Below are positions 31,633-43,598 of a stretch of 64,000 nt of DNA, piece after piece. The DNA comes from Gonatopus flavifemur (taxonomy: Eukaryota; Arthropoda; Insecta; Hymenoptera; Dryinidae): contig JAFFJZ010000004.1 in assembly GCA_018340375.1 (NCBI GenBank), positions 46,540,001 to 46,604,000 on the forward strand. Reading direction: 5' to 3'. Within the stretch, counting starts at the first letter, position 1. Every line of letters starts with the position of its first letter. The notes under the pieces were generated by a model. The model was given only the letters and a program-made list of their open reading frames with translations. It did no database searches and was not told where the DNA came from. A program made the position numbers and the translations under genes.

Positions 31633-32560
31633 TTATATTTCTAAGTGCTGAGTGGAAGAACATTCTCCGCAAAAAAACTCTTCACATGTTTTGCAATAAT
31701 TTTTTGTCCTGATTTCACAGTTCAGGGTGCTGCAGTATCGCTGATAATGCATTTTTTCTGAAACGTGACTGTTACTTTGTTTTCTAGCTCTTCTCAGATA
31801 CACTTTTGCTACGCTCATGGCAAAATCTTTGGTTGTGAATGGTTTTTTACCTTTATTACATTTATTGAATCAAATTGTTGCATTTGTGAGTGATGTCTGA
31901 ATGATGCGAGTGAATATAACCCATGTCCACTTTTCGGAACGCACAATTGGCTCTAACTTGTTGCATCGTTGATCATGCAAATCAACGCCACCCATAAACT
32001 TATTGTCAATGAGAAACGCGTTAGGGAAGTTCAGCTTCTTTTCCTCTTTTTCACCTTTTGTCTACATTCTGCTGTACCTAATGAGGTGACTTCTGCTGCT
32101 GTTGATAAAATAGATACTGGTTTAGAATCCATGACAGTTATGGAATTCAAACCACTTACTTTGTCATGCTTCACATCATACTCACCTCTTTTGTCTCTTT
32201 TTTTACGTTATTTTTCACAGTGACTACATTCTCTCGAACAGTCGCACGTAACCCATATTGTTTGATGTGTACAAGTAGATCTTGACTAGTGAACAAATTA
32301 TCAAAATACACGTGCAGGTTATCTCGTTCATGTAAGGATACGTTTTGAAACACTACTTGTAGCATGTTCATTACAACACGACTACCAATTGTACAGCCTG
32401 ATAATTTATTAGTCTTCTGAGTATCTTTGCCGCAATAAATTTTGAAATCAAAAAGTTCACCATCAGAACTACAAAGAGCCCAGAGCTTGATTCCAAATCT
32501 CACGGGCTCACCTCTAATGAACTGTTTCAGAGATGATCTACCGTAGAATTTCAGCATCAT
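31633..32560 (-). pseudogene. piggyBac transposase, catalytic and C-terminal part (broken)
   Basis: The minus strand gives, in order: RFGIKLWALCSSDG (first catalytic Asp region), VYFDNLFTSQDLL (second Asp), a frameshift near 32190, an in-frame TGA near 32050, NKFMGGVDLHDQ (third Asp region), another TGA near 31885, and a C-terminal Cys-rich finger (CSTLNC, CKTCEEFFCGEC). All three Asp positions of the piggyBac DDD core are recognisable, but the first 250 or so residues of a normal transposase (about 600 aa) are gone and stops prevent expression. It lies between the nested LINE and the right inverted repeat. Confidence 0.9.
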
Positions 32561-32864
32561 TTAATCTATAGATAAGGCACTAGAGAAAATCCCGAATCAA
32601 ATTTCGTCTAAAAATGTTTGTCATGCATCTCACTCGATAAATTTTATCATCAACAATTGCATCGTGGGGGTGATAAAATTTCATTTTCGACTTGATGTCT
32701 TTGATGATCAAGAGGAATGACGCCATCCTAGACTCTGAATAGCGATATCAAGATTATGAGGGATTCCAAGAATCCCGTAATTACAAAAATTGAGGTAAAA
32801 TAATTGAATCGTTCCAAATTCCATGGCAATGTTTGCCGGACATGTTTGAATAGCTATAATACCT

Positions 32865-33963
32865 TGGGAACTATCAACCTTTGGGGAAATTTTTATACTT
32901 GAAAAAATGTTTCGAATAATGTAAAGAATATATTAAAATCTTTCCGGATGTTTCGCGGAAAATTTTGGATTTTTAGAGGTTGGTGGTACGAAATTTTTTT
33001 GAAAAGTACTTCAAAAATTCTTGAAGAATGTTCTGGTATTCTTTGATGAATTTTGAACCTCTTCTGTTATTGAAATTCTTTCGAAAAAGTCAATAGTGTC
33101 TCAGTTATAGCTGTTTCAACATATCGGGCAGAATTTTCATTCCTGATGCCATTTTGAATTATTCTGAAGTGACAATTAAGAATACTCAAAATTGTGAGCC
33201 ACCATATTGAATCCATCATTTTGAGGAAGATTTTTGGAAAATTCAATTGCAAATTGGTAATTAGCGTCCTCAAGAACCGCTACATACCAATTTCCAAGAC
33301 ATATTATTGAAAAACACTCGAAATCATGAGCCGCCATTTTGAGAGGAGTCCTGAAAATCCAAATGCGAATTCGTAATCAGCGACCCAAAAAACCCTTATA
33401 CACCAATTCCCAAGACATACTGTTGAAAAACACTCGAAGTCATGAGCCGCCATCTTGAATCCACCATTCTGAGAGGAGTTTTTGAAAATCCAACTGCAAA
33501 TTCGTAATCAGCGACCCGGGAAACCCTTGTATGACAATTTCCAGCGAAATACCACCAATAGAAAAACGTGTGCCACAAGGATTGAACCTATTCGGCAAAA
33601 TTTTCCATTCCAGACGCCATTTTGAATTATTCGGAGGTGAAAATTGTTTTGGGAAAAACGTTTTCTTCATATTCAGACATCGGGTGCACGTTTGAAATTG
33701 GTCCCAAGGTGATTGGATACCGGGAAGTCTTCGAAAAATGAGATTGAAAAAAACATCATGTTGTGAAAAGTACGTTTTTTGGAGTATTTTTCGAAAATTA
33801 GAGGGTCAAAAGTCATTTTTTCCAGATTTGGACTACACCATTCGAAAGACCACACTTGGAAATAGTGAAAAATGGTTGTTCCAATTCTTTTCCAGCTTTT
33901 TTGCTCTACGCAATACAGCTCTAAAAACAACGATTAAAAACAGTGCACTTGGGCGTTAAAGGG
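32865..33963. repeat. Right long inverted repeat of the piggyBac element
   Basis: Complementary to 26827-27880, including the minisatellite blocks; ends GGG followed by TTAA. Confidence 0.85.
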
Positions 33964-33967
33964 TTAA

Positions 33968-34543
33968 ATCGCCTGCACGGTGGAAATTTTATATATTATT
34001 ACTGAATAATTTGACATTCATCACAGGAGTGAGCTTGTCACATTTGAATTGAATAATCACTCGTTTCGAGTTTTCTTTCGATCGAGTTGATCATTTGTTT
34101 TGTTCTTAAGTTTTTCTGAACTGAAAAATCACTGAGTAATTCAAATGAACTTATAATTTTCAAACTTCGTCTTTTCTTTTAGAAACCAATGGAAATTCCA
34201 ATTCGCCAATATACTTCGATTAGTGTTGCCGCGTTCCGAGCTAATCCGAATTTTGAGCATGAGCTCGGCTTGGCTCTTGTTTTTGAAAAACAGACTCGGC
34301 TCCGAGATCGGATCGATAGATTCACTGCTCAGATCGAAGCTCGGATTGGCTCGAAGATCGTAGCGCAAGATCGAAGACCTCACGATCCTACTTCGTTCAC
34401 AACGAACGCGAATAAAAAATTCTTGCATCCAGGGACTCCTTGGAATAGAGCATCCACTGTTAGAAATTTCTGATTGATTTTTCAATCACATGTAATGGAA
34501 GCAATTTCCACTCACGTAAATAAAGAATGATGTACAGTGGTAT
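33968..34543. other. Gene-free sequence with a GCTCGG-rich patch
   Basis: 34220-34400 has repeated GCTCGG/CGAGC words and looks like an old repeat fragment. An open frame of 94 codons there shows no domain. Confidence 0.4.
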
Positions 34544-34674
34544 TGAAAATCCAATAACTAGTTCTCCAAATTTCATGCACATGTTGTTGATTGTTGAGAG
34601 AAATCATGATTGAAAATTCAATAACAAGTTCTTCAAATTTCATGCACATGCTCATGATTGTTGAAAAAAAATCA
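34544..34674. repeat. Tandem duplication of about 67 bp
   Basis: Two units, each with TCAATAAC/TCCAATAAC, CAAATTTCATGCACATG and TGATTGTTGA blocks, lie head to tail. Confidence 0.8.
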
Positions 34675-34677
34675 CCC

Positions 34678-34742
34678 TCACAAGATGTGAACGCGGGACA
34701 TTAAAACCAGACGCCAAAGCTCTATCACTCAAGCCACTGCCA
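34678..34742 (-). repeat. tRNA-like sequence (SINE head or tRNA relic)
   Basis: On the minus strand an A-box-like TGGCTTGAGTGATAGAGC (34736-34719) is followed about 27 bases later by a B-box-like GTTCACATC (34692-34684), which departs from the usual GTTCGAATC. Stems are not convincing, so I do not call a working tRNA. Confidence 0.45.
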
Positions 34743-34809
34743 CTTGTGTGGAAGGGAGCTTTTTTCTGCCTATATGACCTTGCGTTCATTCTTCAAACTT
34801 GTGGATCAA

Positions 34810-37475
34810 GATAGAAGATTTTGAAAAGGGTATGGAGGGGTGGAAACCAAAGGTGGGAGCGCAGAAGAAATGATGAGAGAATTAGGGAAAAAAATCAAAG
34901 GAGTGGTCCTATGGAAAAAGGTAAAAAAAGGGGAAAATGATTTGAAAGGGCGATGGTGGGATGATGAATGTGAAGAATTGAAGAAAGAAGTGAGGAAAGA
35001 GCTTAGGAAATGGAGAAAAGGAAAAATTGATAGGTGGGAGTATTTAGAGAAGTTGAAGAAATACAGAGAAATGTGTGATAGAGAAAAAGAAGGAGGAAAA
35101 ATAAAATATGCGGAGGAAATAGGGGCAGTTAAGTTGGATAAAGAAGTGTGGGATATTATGAACAGGGAAAGGAAAAAGAAAGAAGAAATAAGTGAAGATA
35201 TAAGTATGAGTGATTGGAAGAAGTATTTTGAAGAGATATTAGGGGGGGGGGGGGGTGGGTCGGAGAGTTAGAACGGGAAGGGGAAAAGAAATGGGACAGG
35301 GAACTTTACGGGGAGAGGAACAAGAAAAGGGAGAAGTTATAGAAGAATTGAAGATTGAAGAGATTAGAAAGGTGATTAAGGGTTTGAAGAAAAAAAAGGC
35401 AGTTGGATCAGATGGGATACCAAATGAGGTATGGGTATGGAGAGGAGAAGGGGTAGAGGAGGCAGTATCTGAAATTTGTAAGAAGATATGGGAAGGACGA
35501 GAAATATTGGAGAATTGGAAAGAAGGGGTGATAGTTCCTGTCAAGAAGAAGGGCAAGGGTGATAAAGTTCAGGATTACAGAGGGGTAACAATCATGACGA
35601 CAATGTACAGAATATATTCTACAGTATTAGCAAATCGATTGAGAGATGAGGTGGAAAACAAAAGGATAGTGCCGGACAACCAGACGGGGTTTAGAAGAGG
35701 AATGGGAACGATAGATAACATAAATGTGGTGAACTACTTGATAAGGAGAGAAATAAAGAAAGAAAGGCTTTTTGTGGATATGAAAGCAGCGTTCGACTCG
35801 ATAAACAGAGAGATCTTATGGGAGTCAATGGAGAAAAGAGGGATAGAGACGGGGTTATTCGAGAGAATGAAAAAACGATATGAAGGAACAAAGGTTAGGG
35901 TTAGGGTAGGAGATGAGGTTGGTGAGGAATTTCGGTTAGCTAGAGGGGTGAGACAGGGATGCCCATTGAGTCTGGATTTGTTCAACATTTTCATAGCAGA
36001 TTTAGAAAAAGAGCTGGAGAAAGGAATGTGAGGGGGAATCAGAGTAGGGAGGAGGAGAGTCAGATCTCTATCGTATGGAGAGGACATAGTTTTGTTGGCA
36101 GAAAATGAGGAACAGATGGAGGGGGGAATGGGGACCCTGAAGGAGTACTGTGAAAAGAGAAACTTACAGGTGAATACTGAAAAGACGGAGGTGATTAGGT
36201 TTAGAAAGGGGGGTGGTAGGAGCAAGGAAGTAGAATGGGAATGGGGAAAGCAAGAAATAGAAGAGGTGAAGGGGATCAAATACCCAGGATACATAATACA
36301 GAGAAACGGGAGACAGGAGGGACATATTGGAGACAGGGTGAGAAAGGCGTACGAAGTAATGGAACAAGTATGGGGGATGGGAAAAAGGAAGTTCGGAGGG
36401 GATCGGGAGAGGAGAATATGGTTGTTCGACTGTCTTGTAGGGACAGTAGTTAGTTATGAAGCAGGAATATGGGGGTGGAAAGAGAGAGAAAGGGTTGAGA
36501 AATTACAAGAAAAATATATAAGGTGGACATTGGACCTGGACGGGAGAACGCCGGGATATATGGTGAGAGAGGAGACAAAAAGAGACAAATTAAGAACAAA
36601 AATGGGAAAGAGAAGTTGGGGTTTCGAAATGAAATTGAGAATGGGTAAAGGGAGTGAAATAGTGGGGCTATGCTGGGAAGAAATGAACAGAGATGAGGCT
36701 GAGTCGAGGTGGGAATTAGAGAGGAAACAGTTTTTCGAAGAGAGAGGATTTTCGTTAAGAGAAGTGAGGAACAGGGAAGAAAGGGGAGAGGATATTTATG
36801 GGGAACTAGAGGAGAGAGACAAGCAGGTGCAGGGACAAGAGACTTGGAGAAAAATAGTCATGTCGAGATATAACAAGTGTTACAGACAGATATGGACGAT
36901 AGGAAGACCTAGATATTTGGGAGAGAAAAGGGGATCACAAGAGAGAAAGTGTAGAATAGCTAGATTGAGACTAGGGAACGAGATGAGGGGAGAGAAATAC
37001 TGGGGGAAGGAAGAGGAGAGAAAGTGCAGGATATGTGGATGGGAAGTTAAGACGTGGGAGCACGTAACTGAGAGATGTAGTAAGAGAATAGGAGAAGGTG
37101 ATGAGAATAGTCAGGAGAAAATAAAAAAGATTCTGGAAGATGATGGTTCAGGGGAGAATTGGATGAAGGAATTGAGGAAGTTGAGGGAGGAGAAGGAGAA
37201 GGGTATGGGGTGGGGAGAGTGTGAGTGAGAGAGTGAGGATGAATGGAGTGCACGGAGCACACACGTACACACACAAGCACAAAAGAATTGTCTGGTAGCG
37301 TTAGGATTATGGTTAGGTTAAGTTAGGATTAAGGTTGGGTTGAGTTGGAATTAAGGTTGGGATGGAGGTTAGAATATAAGAAAATTGTGAGGGTTGTGTG
37401 GTTGTGAAGGGGGAGGCGCTCTAGACATTTGTAAAGAGCGCCTAATATAAATAAGAAATTATATATATATATGTA
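34810..37475 (+). mobile_element. LINE of a second type (R1/Jockey-like group), 5'-truncated
   Basis: Reverse transcriptase without endonuclease, followed by a 3' region with GGTTAGG-type repeats and an (AT)n end near 37460. The coding strand is strikingly rich in A and G over 2.4 kb. Confidence 0.8.
34840..37228 (+). pseudogene. LINE reverse transcriptase with C-terminal Cys-His motif (broken)
   Basis: The first frame (34840-35271) is lysine/glutamate-rich and reads into a run of 14 G at 35231-35244, where the frame is lost. The second frame (35255-36031) has KAVGSDGIPNEVW, WKEGVIVPVKKKG, GFRRGMGTIDNI, FVDMKAAFDSINRE and RQGCPLS. An in-frame TGA at 36029-36031 separates it from the rest, which begins with the catalytic block written YGEDIVLL, where relatives have YADD, so the catalytic Asp pair is damaged. 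The C-terminal half (36092-37228) has IWGWKERERVEKL and ends with C-R-I-C-x8-H-x4-C. Clade is uncertain. Confidence 0.85.
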
Positions 37476-37928
37476 TAATTTCTTCGGGAGTGAAACCCTT
37501 TTCTCATAATTATTGATCGTTTAAGTACAGGTCATTCTTTTCGTTTAATTAACAAACTTCACAATCGTAGTATTCCATCTATTTGATAACGACAATCGCT
37601 CGATGAAATGAGCAAATTAGATAGGCAAAAGCAAGGATTGCTGAGAGGCGGGTAGATTTTCACTCTTTTACGAAAACGAAAGGAGCAGAAGAACTCAAAT
37701 TCCGGGGAAATCACGTACAGGACCAACGTCGGGTTCATAAATAGAGAAATGAAATTAAAATTATAGAATGGATTTTGAAAAACCATAATTGTTTAAATCG
37801 CTGCACAAATTGTATAACTTTTCCTATGAAATACTACGATTGTGAAGTTTGTGAATCAAATGAGAAGAATCACCTATACTTGAACGATCAACAATCATTA
37901 GAAAAGGGTTTCACTCCCGAAGAAATTA
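37476..37928. mobile_element. 453-bp inverted-repeat unit with 100-bp arms
   Basis: Arms at 37476-37575 and 37829-37928 are complementary with a few mismatches (TCTTCGGGAGTGAAACCC and complement). The spacer is about 253 bp. No target duplication is evident. The right arm is part of an open frame (next entry). Confidence 0.7.
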
Positions 37929-37987
37929 GAGAATTACAAATTAATAATAATCAGCTTGTAGAGATTAGTTCTGAGAATAAACTATGA
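37775..37987 (+). CDS. Short Cys-pair reading frame overlapping the inverted repeat
   Basis: 70 codons with CTNC and CEVC pairs spaced about 13 residues apart, then FTPEEIRELQ. It might be a zinc-binding fragment of a transposon or host protein. Half of it is made of the right arm, and the left arm encodes much the same words on the other strand, so it may be a chance frame. I do not recognise it. Confidence 0.25.
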   Translation: MKNHNCLNRCTNCITFPMKYYDCEVCESNEKNHLYLNDQQSLEKGFTPEEIRELQINNNQLVEISSENKL

Positions 37988-38145
37988 TTTTACTCGATTT
38001 CATTTCTTATTATTGACTTCGCCCTTTCTCTCTCATTTCCTACTCAAGAAATATCAAGCCCACCCATTCTTTTCTGAACTGATAAATAGGGAAATTGATA
38101 TCTAGTGCCATCCTAAATGGGAATATCCAGGACGTGAAATAAATT

Positions 38146-38162
38146 TGGCGCAGTCGGTAGGA
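38146..38162 (+). other. Orphan LTR-element primer-binding site, tRNA-Ser type
   Basis: TGGCGCAGTCGGTAGGA is complementary to the 3' end plus CCA of insect tRNA-Ser, the primer used by 17.6/ZAM-like errantiviruses. AAATAAAT just before it could be the end of a 5' LTR, whose other edge I could not place. No matching 3' LTR was found. Confidence 0.7.
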
Positions 38163-39767
38163 CCTCAAGGATTGAGATTTCTTGAAAATATTTTTCCAAA
38201 GCAATTTCAACTCCAATTCGAATTATGATTCGAATCACAATTTAAATTCAACTCAGATTTCAATTTTAACTGAACTTCAATTTGAATTCCAATTCTAATT
38301 CAAATTCCAATCTAATTTCAATCCAAACTCTGATTTTAATTCCACTCAATTTCTAACTTCAATACACAGTTCAATTTCAACTCAATTCCAATTCAGATTT
38401 CTATTCATTTTCTTCTAAATTCCAAGTTTCAATGTAACTTCCAATTCCACATTCAACCTCAATTTCCATCTCAATTCTACATCTGAATCTAAATTTCAAT
38501 TCCTAATCTTCAATTCCAATCCCAATTCAAGTTTTCAATCTCAATCTTAATTTGAATTCGAATTTGAGATTTTATATTTTCACTTTGAATTTTCAATTTC
38601 CAATCTTCAAATTTCAACTCTCCACCTATATTTCCTCGGTGACATTGGTTCAATTTTCATTTCAAGTATTGATAAAACATCGATTTCAATTAAAATACCA
38701 ATTCAAGCTTTTATCTCTACTGGATATCAATCTCAATTCAAATCTCAAATTCAATTGAACTACAACTTCAATTTGAAATTCAATTCAACTTCCAATTTTA
38801 ATTCAAACTGCAATTCAACTTCCAATTTCACATTCCGGTTCCGATTGAACTTGGGTTCAATTTGGATTCGCATTTCAATATTGGTTCTGATGAAAAAAAT
38901 ATTCCAATTCAGATTCTAAATCAAATTTCAACTTCAATTCGAAATCAATTCACAATTTTCAACCACTGAATTTGCAATTCCTACCATGAAACTAATTTCC
39001 TTCTGAGATTTTCACATGAATATTTTTCAACTTTCATGCAACTGAATACTGTGATTAAAATTTACACTCTTATGTTATAAATTTGTAACAAAACCCCGTT
39101 GGATGGAAAACAACTACGAGTGAGCTAAGGACGCATTCAGAGGGTACAACTAGATGAAAAGGAAGCGTACAACTCCAAGTCCCAGTCGCGAGTGAACTAA
39201 AGTTGTTTCCGACTCAACAATTAGGGTCAAATCAGAGGTATAAATTAAAAAACGCATTCAGAGGGTAGGAATATATTAAAAGTACAACCTCAAGTCATGG
39301 TCTAATTTATTTTTCAAGGTCACTTATATCAAATTAAGGTAACTCAAGTTAAGAGCAACAAACTAACCAAAGCAAAATAACGAATTGAAGATTGAGCCAA
39401 ATTCAAATTGGAACAAACAACATAATCAAGTGAAAATTACAATCAAATAAAGTATGAAATCAAACAAAACACGCCGAATTAGAAACTGCAATCGAAGTAA
39501 GCATTCAAAATCAAATCAAATTAGAAGTAAAATCGAATTAATTAAATAAACAAGTGATAACAAATGAACAAATTAATTGCAAGTAGATGAACAATTGAAA
39601 TACAACGAAACAAAACAAAATTGATATAAAACAAAACAAAATTGATATAAAACAAAACAAAACCAAACAATGTGGAAATCAAATTGAAAATCGGGACAAA
39701 AGTGAAACAAATTCAAGAGGAATTGAATGAATCGAAGTCGGAGGAATTGGATCAACATTCAAATTGA
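38163..39767. other. Low-complexity leader-like DNA without genes
   Basis: 38190-39000 is a degenerate run of TTCAA/AATTC words. A 15-base block CGCATTCAGAGGGTA occurs at 39132 and 39253. Near 39602-39668 a CAAAATTGATATAAAA unit repeats in tandem. It may be the leader of a decayed LTR element after the primer site. Confidence 0.45.
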
Positions 39768-39999
39768 GCCTAGCTGACCAGCACTTCCGGTCTTATGGAG
39801 AAGTAAAAAATTGGATCGATTCGTGGATCGCTCCAAAAGATGACCAGTTTTTTCAACGCGGTATTCGTATGCTGCCCGGAAGATGAGAGGAAGTAGTGGC
39901 CAGCGATGGACAATACTTTGAATCATGAATGTATAACCAGTTTTTTACAATGAAGCCTCGAATTTCGGAAAAACGGCGGAAGCAAAGGTATACACCTGA
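39768..39999 (+). mobile_element. mariner 3' end, fragment 1
   Basis: It reads LADQHFRSYGEVKNWIDSWI, KDDQFF, then a stop within GR*EEVVASDGQYFES, which is the mariner C-terminus, and finishes with the right inverted repeat (GGCGGAAGCAAAGGTATA, complementary to the left repeat at 6639) and TA. Everything upstream of the C-terminus is missing. Confidence 0.9.
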
Positions 40000-40454
40000 T
40001 AATACCGTTCCCCATACAAAAAATCAAAACAATTGAACAGCAGAGTCATCCATCGAATGCTAGACGCTTCGTTTGTCTTCATATACGTCTTGATATTACG
40101 TGCACACCGGGTTATATGTATTCTTATAGAGTAACAGAATTCGCTCACAAACTAGCAACCAGAAGTCATATTTGACCGCAAGAAGAAATCTGTACTCAGT
40201 GCGCAGCTTGTGTGTGGAGGATGAAGAAGGATCTCTTCGCAAAATTATTTCCACGTGGCAAAAATTAGATCAAACTAAAACTCGTTGGTAAGTGATGTCA
40301 ATTTTGAAAATATTTTCAACACTGAGTGCATGAGAATTACATGTGAAAATGAATGTGTCAAACATGAAATTCAAATATCTGTTTATTTTTCACAGTGTGT
40401 GTGCGCGCTCGTGATATATTGATGCGATATGAGGTGATCCGAAAATATGATGTA
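40000..40454. other. Gene-free sequence between mariner and Tc1 elements
   Basis: Nothing recognised. Confidence 0.4.
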
Positions 40455-43152
40455 CACTACCGGTCAAAAGTATTCGAGCACCTCTCGAGAAAACACGAAA
40501 TTTTCAAAGTTTCATATCTCAGCCGGAAATTATCGTACATTCAAAAATAAAAAACCGTTTTGAAGGGTGAAGTGTGCTCTTTCAAGAAATCTTAGTCTCA
40601 CTCACCTCACTGAAGTTCGTTATTAACCGCGTTCGATTGAACTTACAACTTTTTTCGATTCTTTTTCCGACTTTTCAAACCTTTGCATGATTTTGGGTGA
40701 TTTTTTCCTGGGAAAATGAGATCATACATTCAATAGAGCATGGATTCAGCTTCAAAATGATCTCTTATTTTTCTCCCTCAGATCATTCCTTCTAGAGTTA
40801 TGTCCTTTTTTGTGAAAAAAGTGGATTTTCAGACAAAGTGCTGTAACTCTGTCAAAAACTGTTGAGGGGAAAAAAGTTTCGTTCCAACGTTCTCTACATG
40901 CATAACAATTTTGGGAATTATTGAGGCGTATTTAATTTTCGCCACCTTTCTCATCCTTGGTGGAATATCTTGCAGTCTCGAGATCATCAATCAATTCAAA
41001 TATTCAACAAAGAATAATCGTTAGATGAGTCTACAGTGGTGAACATTTTTTTTCTTTGTTGTACATCCATGTTATAATGATGTTTTGTTGGGAACTCCAT
41101 AGTGACGTGAATTTTGTGGTCAGAATGCCAGTGATTGTGAATATGAAATCCCGGAAATTTCAAAATAAACCGTGTAGGATAAATGATAACAGTCGAGCAT
41201 GCTTATCATAAAATTGGGAAATCAAATCGTTCTTATTCAAATTATATTTCTAAATCAAAATATGTACATATGTATACAATCAACATTAAAATTCAAAATC
41301 AATTCAAATCAATTCAAATTCTGATTTCAAATTGCAGATTCTTCGAAATAGCCACCTCTTGCTTTTACCACCGCCTTGCAGACTCTCGGCATCCTCAATA
41401 ATAATTTCTCCAATGTCATAATCAATTCTCCAATGCAAATATTGCCATAGTTCCTGGTTGTTCGTTGGTCTCATTTTCCTCACATCTCTATCGAGTTGAT
41501 CCCACAACAGTTCTATGGGATTGAGGTCTGGGGATTGAGCAGGCCAGTCCATAATCTGCAACTAATGCGCGTCTTCCTTCTTCCGTATGTATCCCGTGCA
41601 CAATTTGGAAGTATGCTTGGGATCGTTATCCTGTTGCAGAATGAACCCGTTTCCAATTAACCTCTTTCCAGAAGGTATTAGGTGTTTTTTTAAGATACTA
41701 TAATATCCCTCTTTCTTCAAAATACCTTCAATTTTGAATAAATCACCTACTTTTAGTCCTCCAAAACACCCCCATATCATGATTGATCCTCCCCCGTGTT
41801 TCACTGTGGGTGTTACACATTGATTAAGCATTCGTTCACCTTTCATTCGATGGACGTAAACTCGACGTTTCGTTCCAAATAATTCGAATTTTGATTCGTC
41901 CATAAATAGTACTCTCGACCACTCTTCTATGCCCCAACTTAAATGTGCGCGAGCCCAATTCAAACGTTTAATTTTGTTTTGCTTACGTAATAAAGGTTTT
42001 CGCGCAGCAATACGTCCCATGAGGCCAGAATCTCGCAGACGACGTTGAACGGTTGAGACAGACAAAGAGGAATCACCAGTTGCATTCAGTTCTTGTTGTA
42101 AGTTAGGTGCTGTTCTCATCCTTAGTCGTTTACTTTGAATACGCAAAAACTTATCTTCTTCTTCCGAAGTAACTCGCGACCTGCCAGATCGAGCCCGATT
42201 GGAATTCGATTTTGTACTTTGGTATCGCTCCAGGGTATACAATACGGTCGAATTAGTTACACCGACTCTCTTCGAAATTTCTCTTAAAGAATATCCCTCT
42301 TCACGTAATGCCACTATCACAGCACGTGTTTCTTGGCTTGTTTCGCGGGTTTTAGGCATAACTGATAACCCGTAGAATTATAATTGAATGAAACAGTCGC
42401 GTTATAGGAGGCTAGCCTGTATTTATCACGATTAACGCATTGTTTTGCATGAAGCAGTTGCATATGAAATTTATCATTTGTTTGTTTCGATAAATGAATA
42501 TCGATAGTTTTTCACGATGAATGCATCGTTTGGCATGGACAAAAAAATTTCACCACTGTAGACTGATCTGACGATTATTCTTTGTTGAATATTTGAATTG
42601 ATTGATGATCTCGAGACTGCAAGGTGTTCCACCAAAGATGAGAAAAGTGGCGGAAATTAAATGTGCCTCAATAATTCCCAAAATCTTTATGCATGTGGAG
42701 AACGTTGAAACGAAATTTTTTTTCCCTTAACAGTTTTTGACTGGAACGATACTTTCAGAGTTCCAGCACTTTGTCTGAAAATCCACTTTTTTCACAAAAA
42801 AGGACATAACTCTAGAAGGAATGATCTGAGGGAGAAAAATAAGAGATCATTTTGAAGCTGAATCCATGCTCTATTGAATGTATGATCTCATTTTCCCAGG
42901 AAAAAATCACCCAAAAACATGCAAACGTTTGAAAAGTCGACAAAAAAATCGAAAAAAGTTGTAAGTTCAACCGAACGCGGTTAATAACGAACTTATGTCA
43001 GGTGAGTGAGACTAAGATTTCTTGAAAGAGCACACTTCACCCTTCGAAACGGTTTTTTATTTTTGAATGTACGATAATTTCCGGCTGAGATATGAAACTT
43101 TGAAAATTTCGCGTTTCCTCGAGAGGTGCTCGAATACTTTTGACCGGTAGTG
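40455..43152 (-). mobile_element. Tc1-like transposon with about 600-bp inverted repeats
   Basis: Ends CACTACCGGTCAAAAGTA and complement, with TA on each side (40453-40454 and 43153-43154). Inverted similarity continues from 40455 to about 41046 and from about 42548 to 43152. The transposase is on the minus strand between them. The whole unit is nearly complete. Confidence 0.95.
41327..42359 (-). pseudogene. Tc1 transposase, one stop and one frameshift
   Basis: It starts MPKTRETSQETRA with paired helix-turn-helix regions (SLREISKRVGVTNSTV; a GRSRVTS motif between). Catalytic residues are visible: D in VLFMDESKFE, D in LQQDNDPKHTS, E in DLNPIELLWD, with 38 residues between the last two when the stop is counted as one position, so a DD38E spacing rather than DD34E. 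An in-frame TAG follows KKEDAH (about 41563), and near 41400 the frame shifts, after which the usual ending (MPRVCKAVVKARGGYFEES) is in another frame and stops at 41327. Otherwise length (about 340 aa) is normal. Recently dead copy. Confidence 0.93.
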
Positions 43153-43263
43153 TACGTAGATTGGAATGTTGTCTCCCAAGTTTTTTCATGAGGTCAGAAT
43201 TTTTTCAAATGAATCAAATAAATCAATAAATCAAAGAGGGACCGCAAAAAAGAGTATCTTCCC

Positions 43264-43598
43264 GCCTATTTCTTGGAACCGCGAGTTCCAGGTTGAAATA
43301 CGTCCTAACAGATCCTCTATGTCGATCATGAGCGAGGGGATACCATTTTCCGCTGAACATAACACTGGTTTTGGAGGTGAAGTAGTATCAATTTTCGATC
43401 AAGATTATATAAAAATCTATAAGTTCTCCATAGGAACGAATCGGTTCTGTCAAGAATCTATCGATTCTGTCGATTTCTGTCTCTCTAAAACCATTGTTGT
43501 GCTCATCGGGAAATGGTATTCCCTTGCAAATGATCGACATAGGGTATTTTTTAGAACGCGTTTCACACCTGAAACTCGCGGTCCTAAGAAAACAGGCG
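43264..43598. mobile_element. 335-bp palindromic MITE
   Basis: The left arm (GCCTATTTCTTGGAACCGCG..) and the complement of the right (GCCTGTTTTCTTAGGACCGC..) pair for about 110 bp, sharing ATGTCGATCAT and GGGATACCATTT. A 152-codon frame across it is not a gene. Confidence 0.75.

Larger units (their letters stand above)
26827..33963 (-). mobile_element. piggyBac-type element, 7.1 kb, with about 1.1-kb inverted repeats
   Basis: Both ends are CCCTT(C/T)AAC followed by the shared TGTTTTTAGAGCTGTATTGC block, and TTAA lies directly outside at 26823-26826 and 33964-33967, as in piggyBac transposition. Inverted similarity runs inward on both sides for roughly 1.1 kb, far beyond a normal short terminal repeat. 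Inside are a broken piggyBac transposase (minus strand) and a complete RTE LINE insertion (plus strand), which accounts for about 3.5 kb of the length. Confidence 0.92.

Noticed and set aside
35734..36294. 186-codon minus frame opposite LINE reverse transcriptase
   Set aside because: Produced by purine bias on the other strand.
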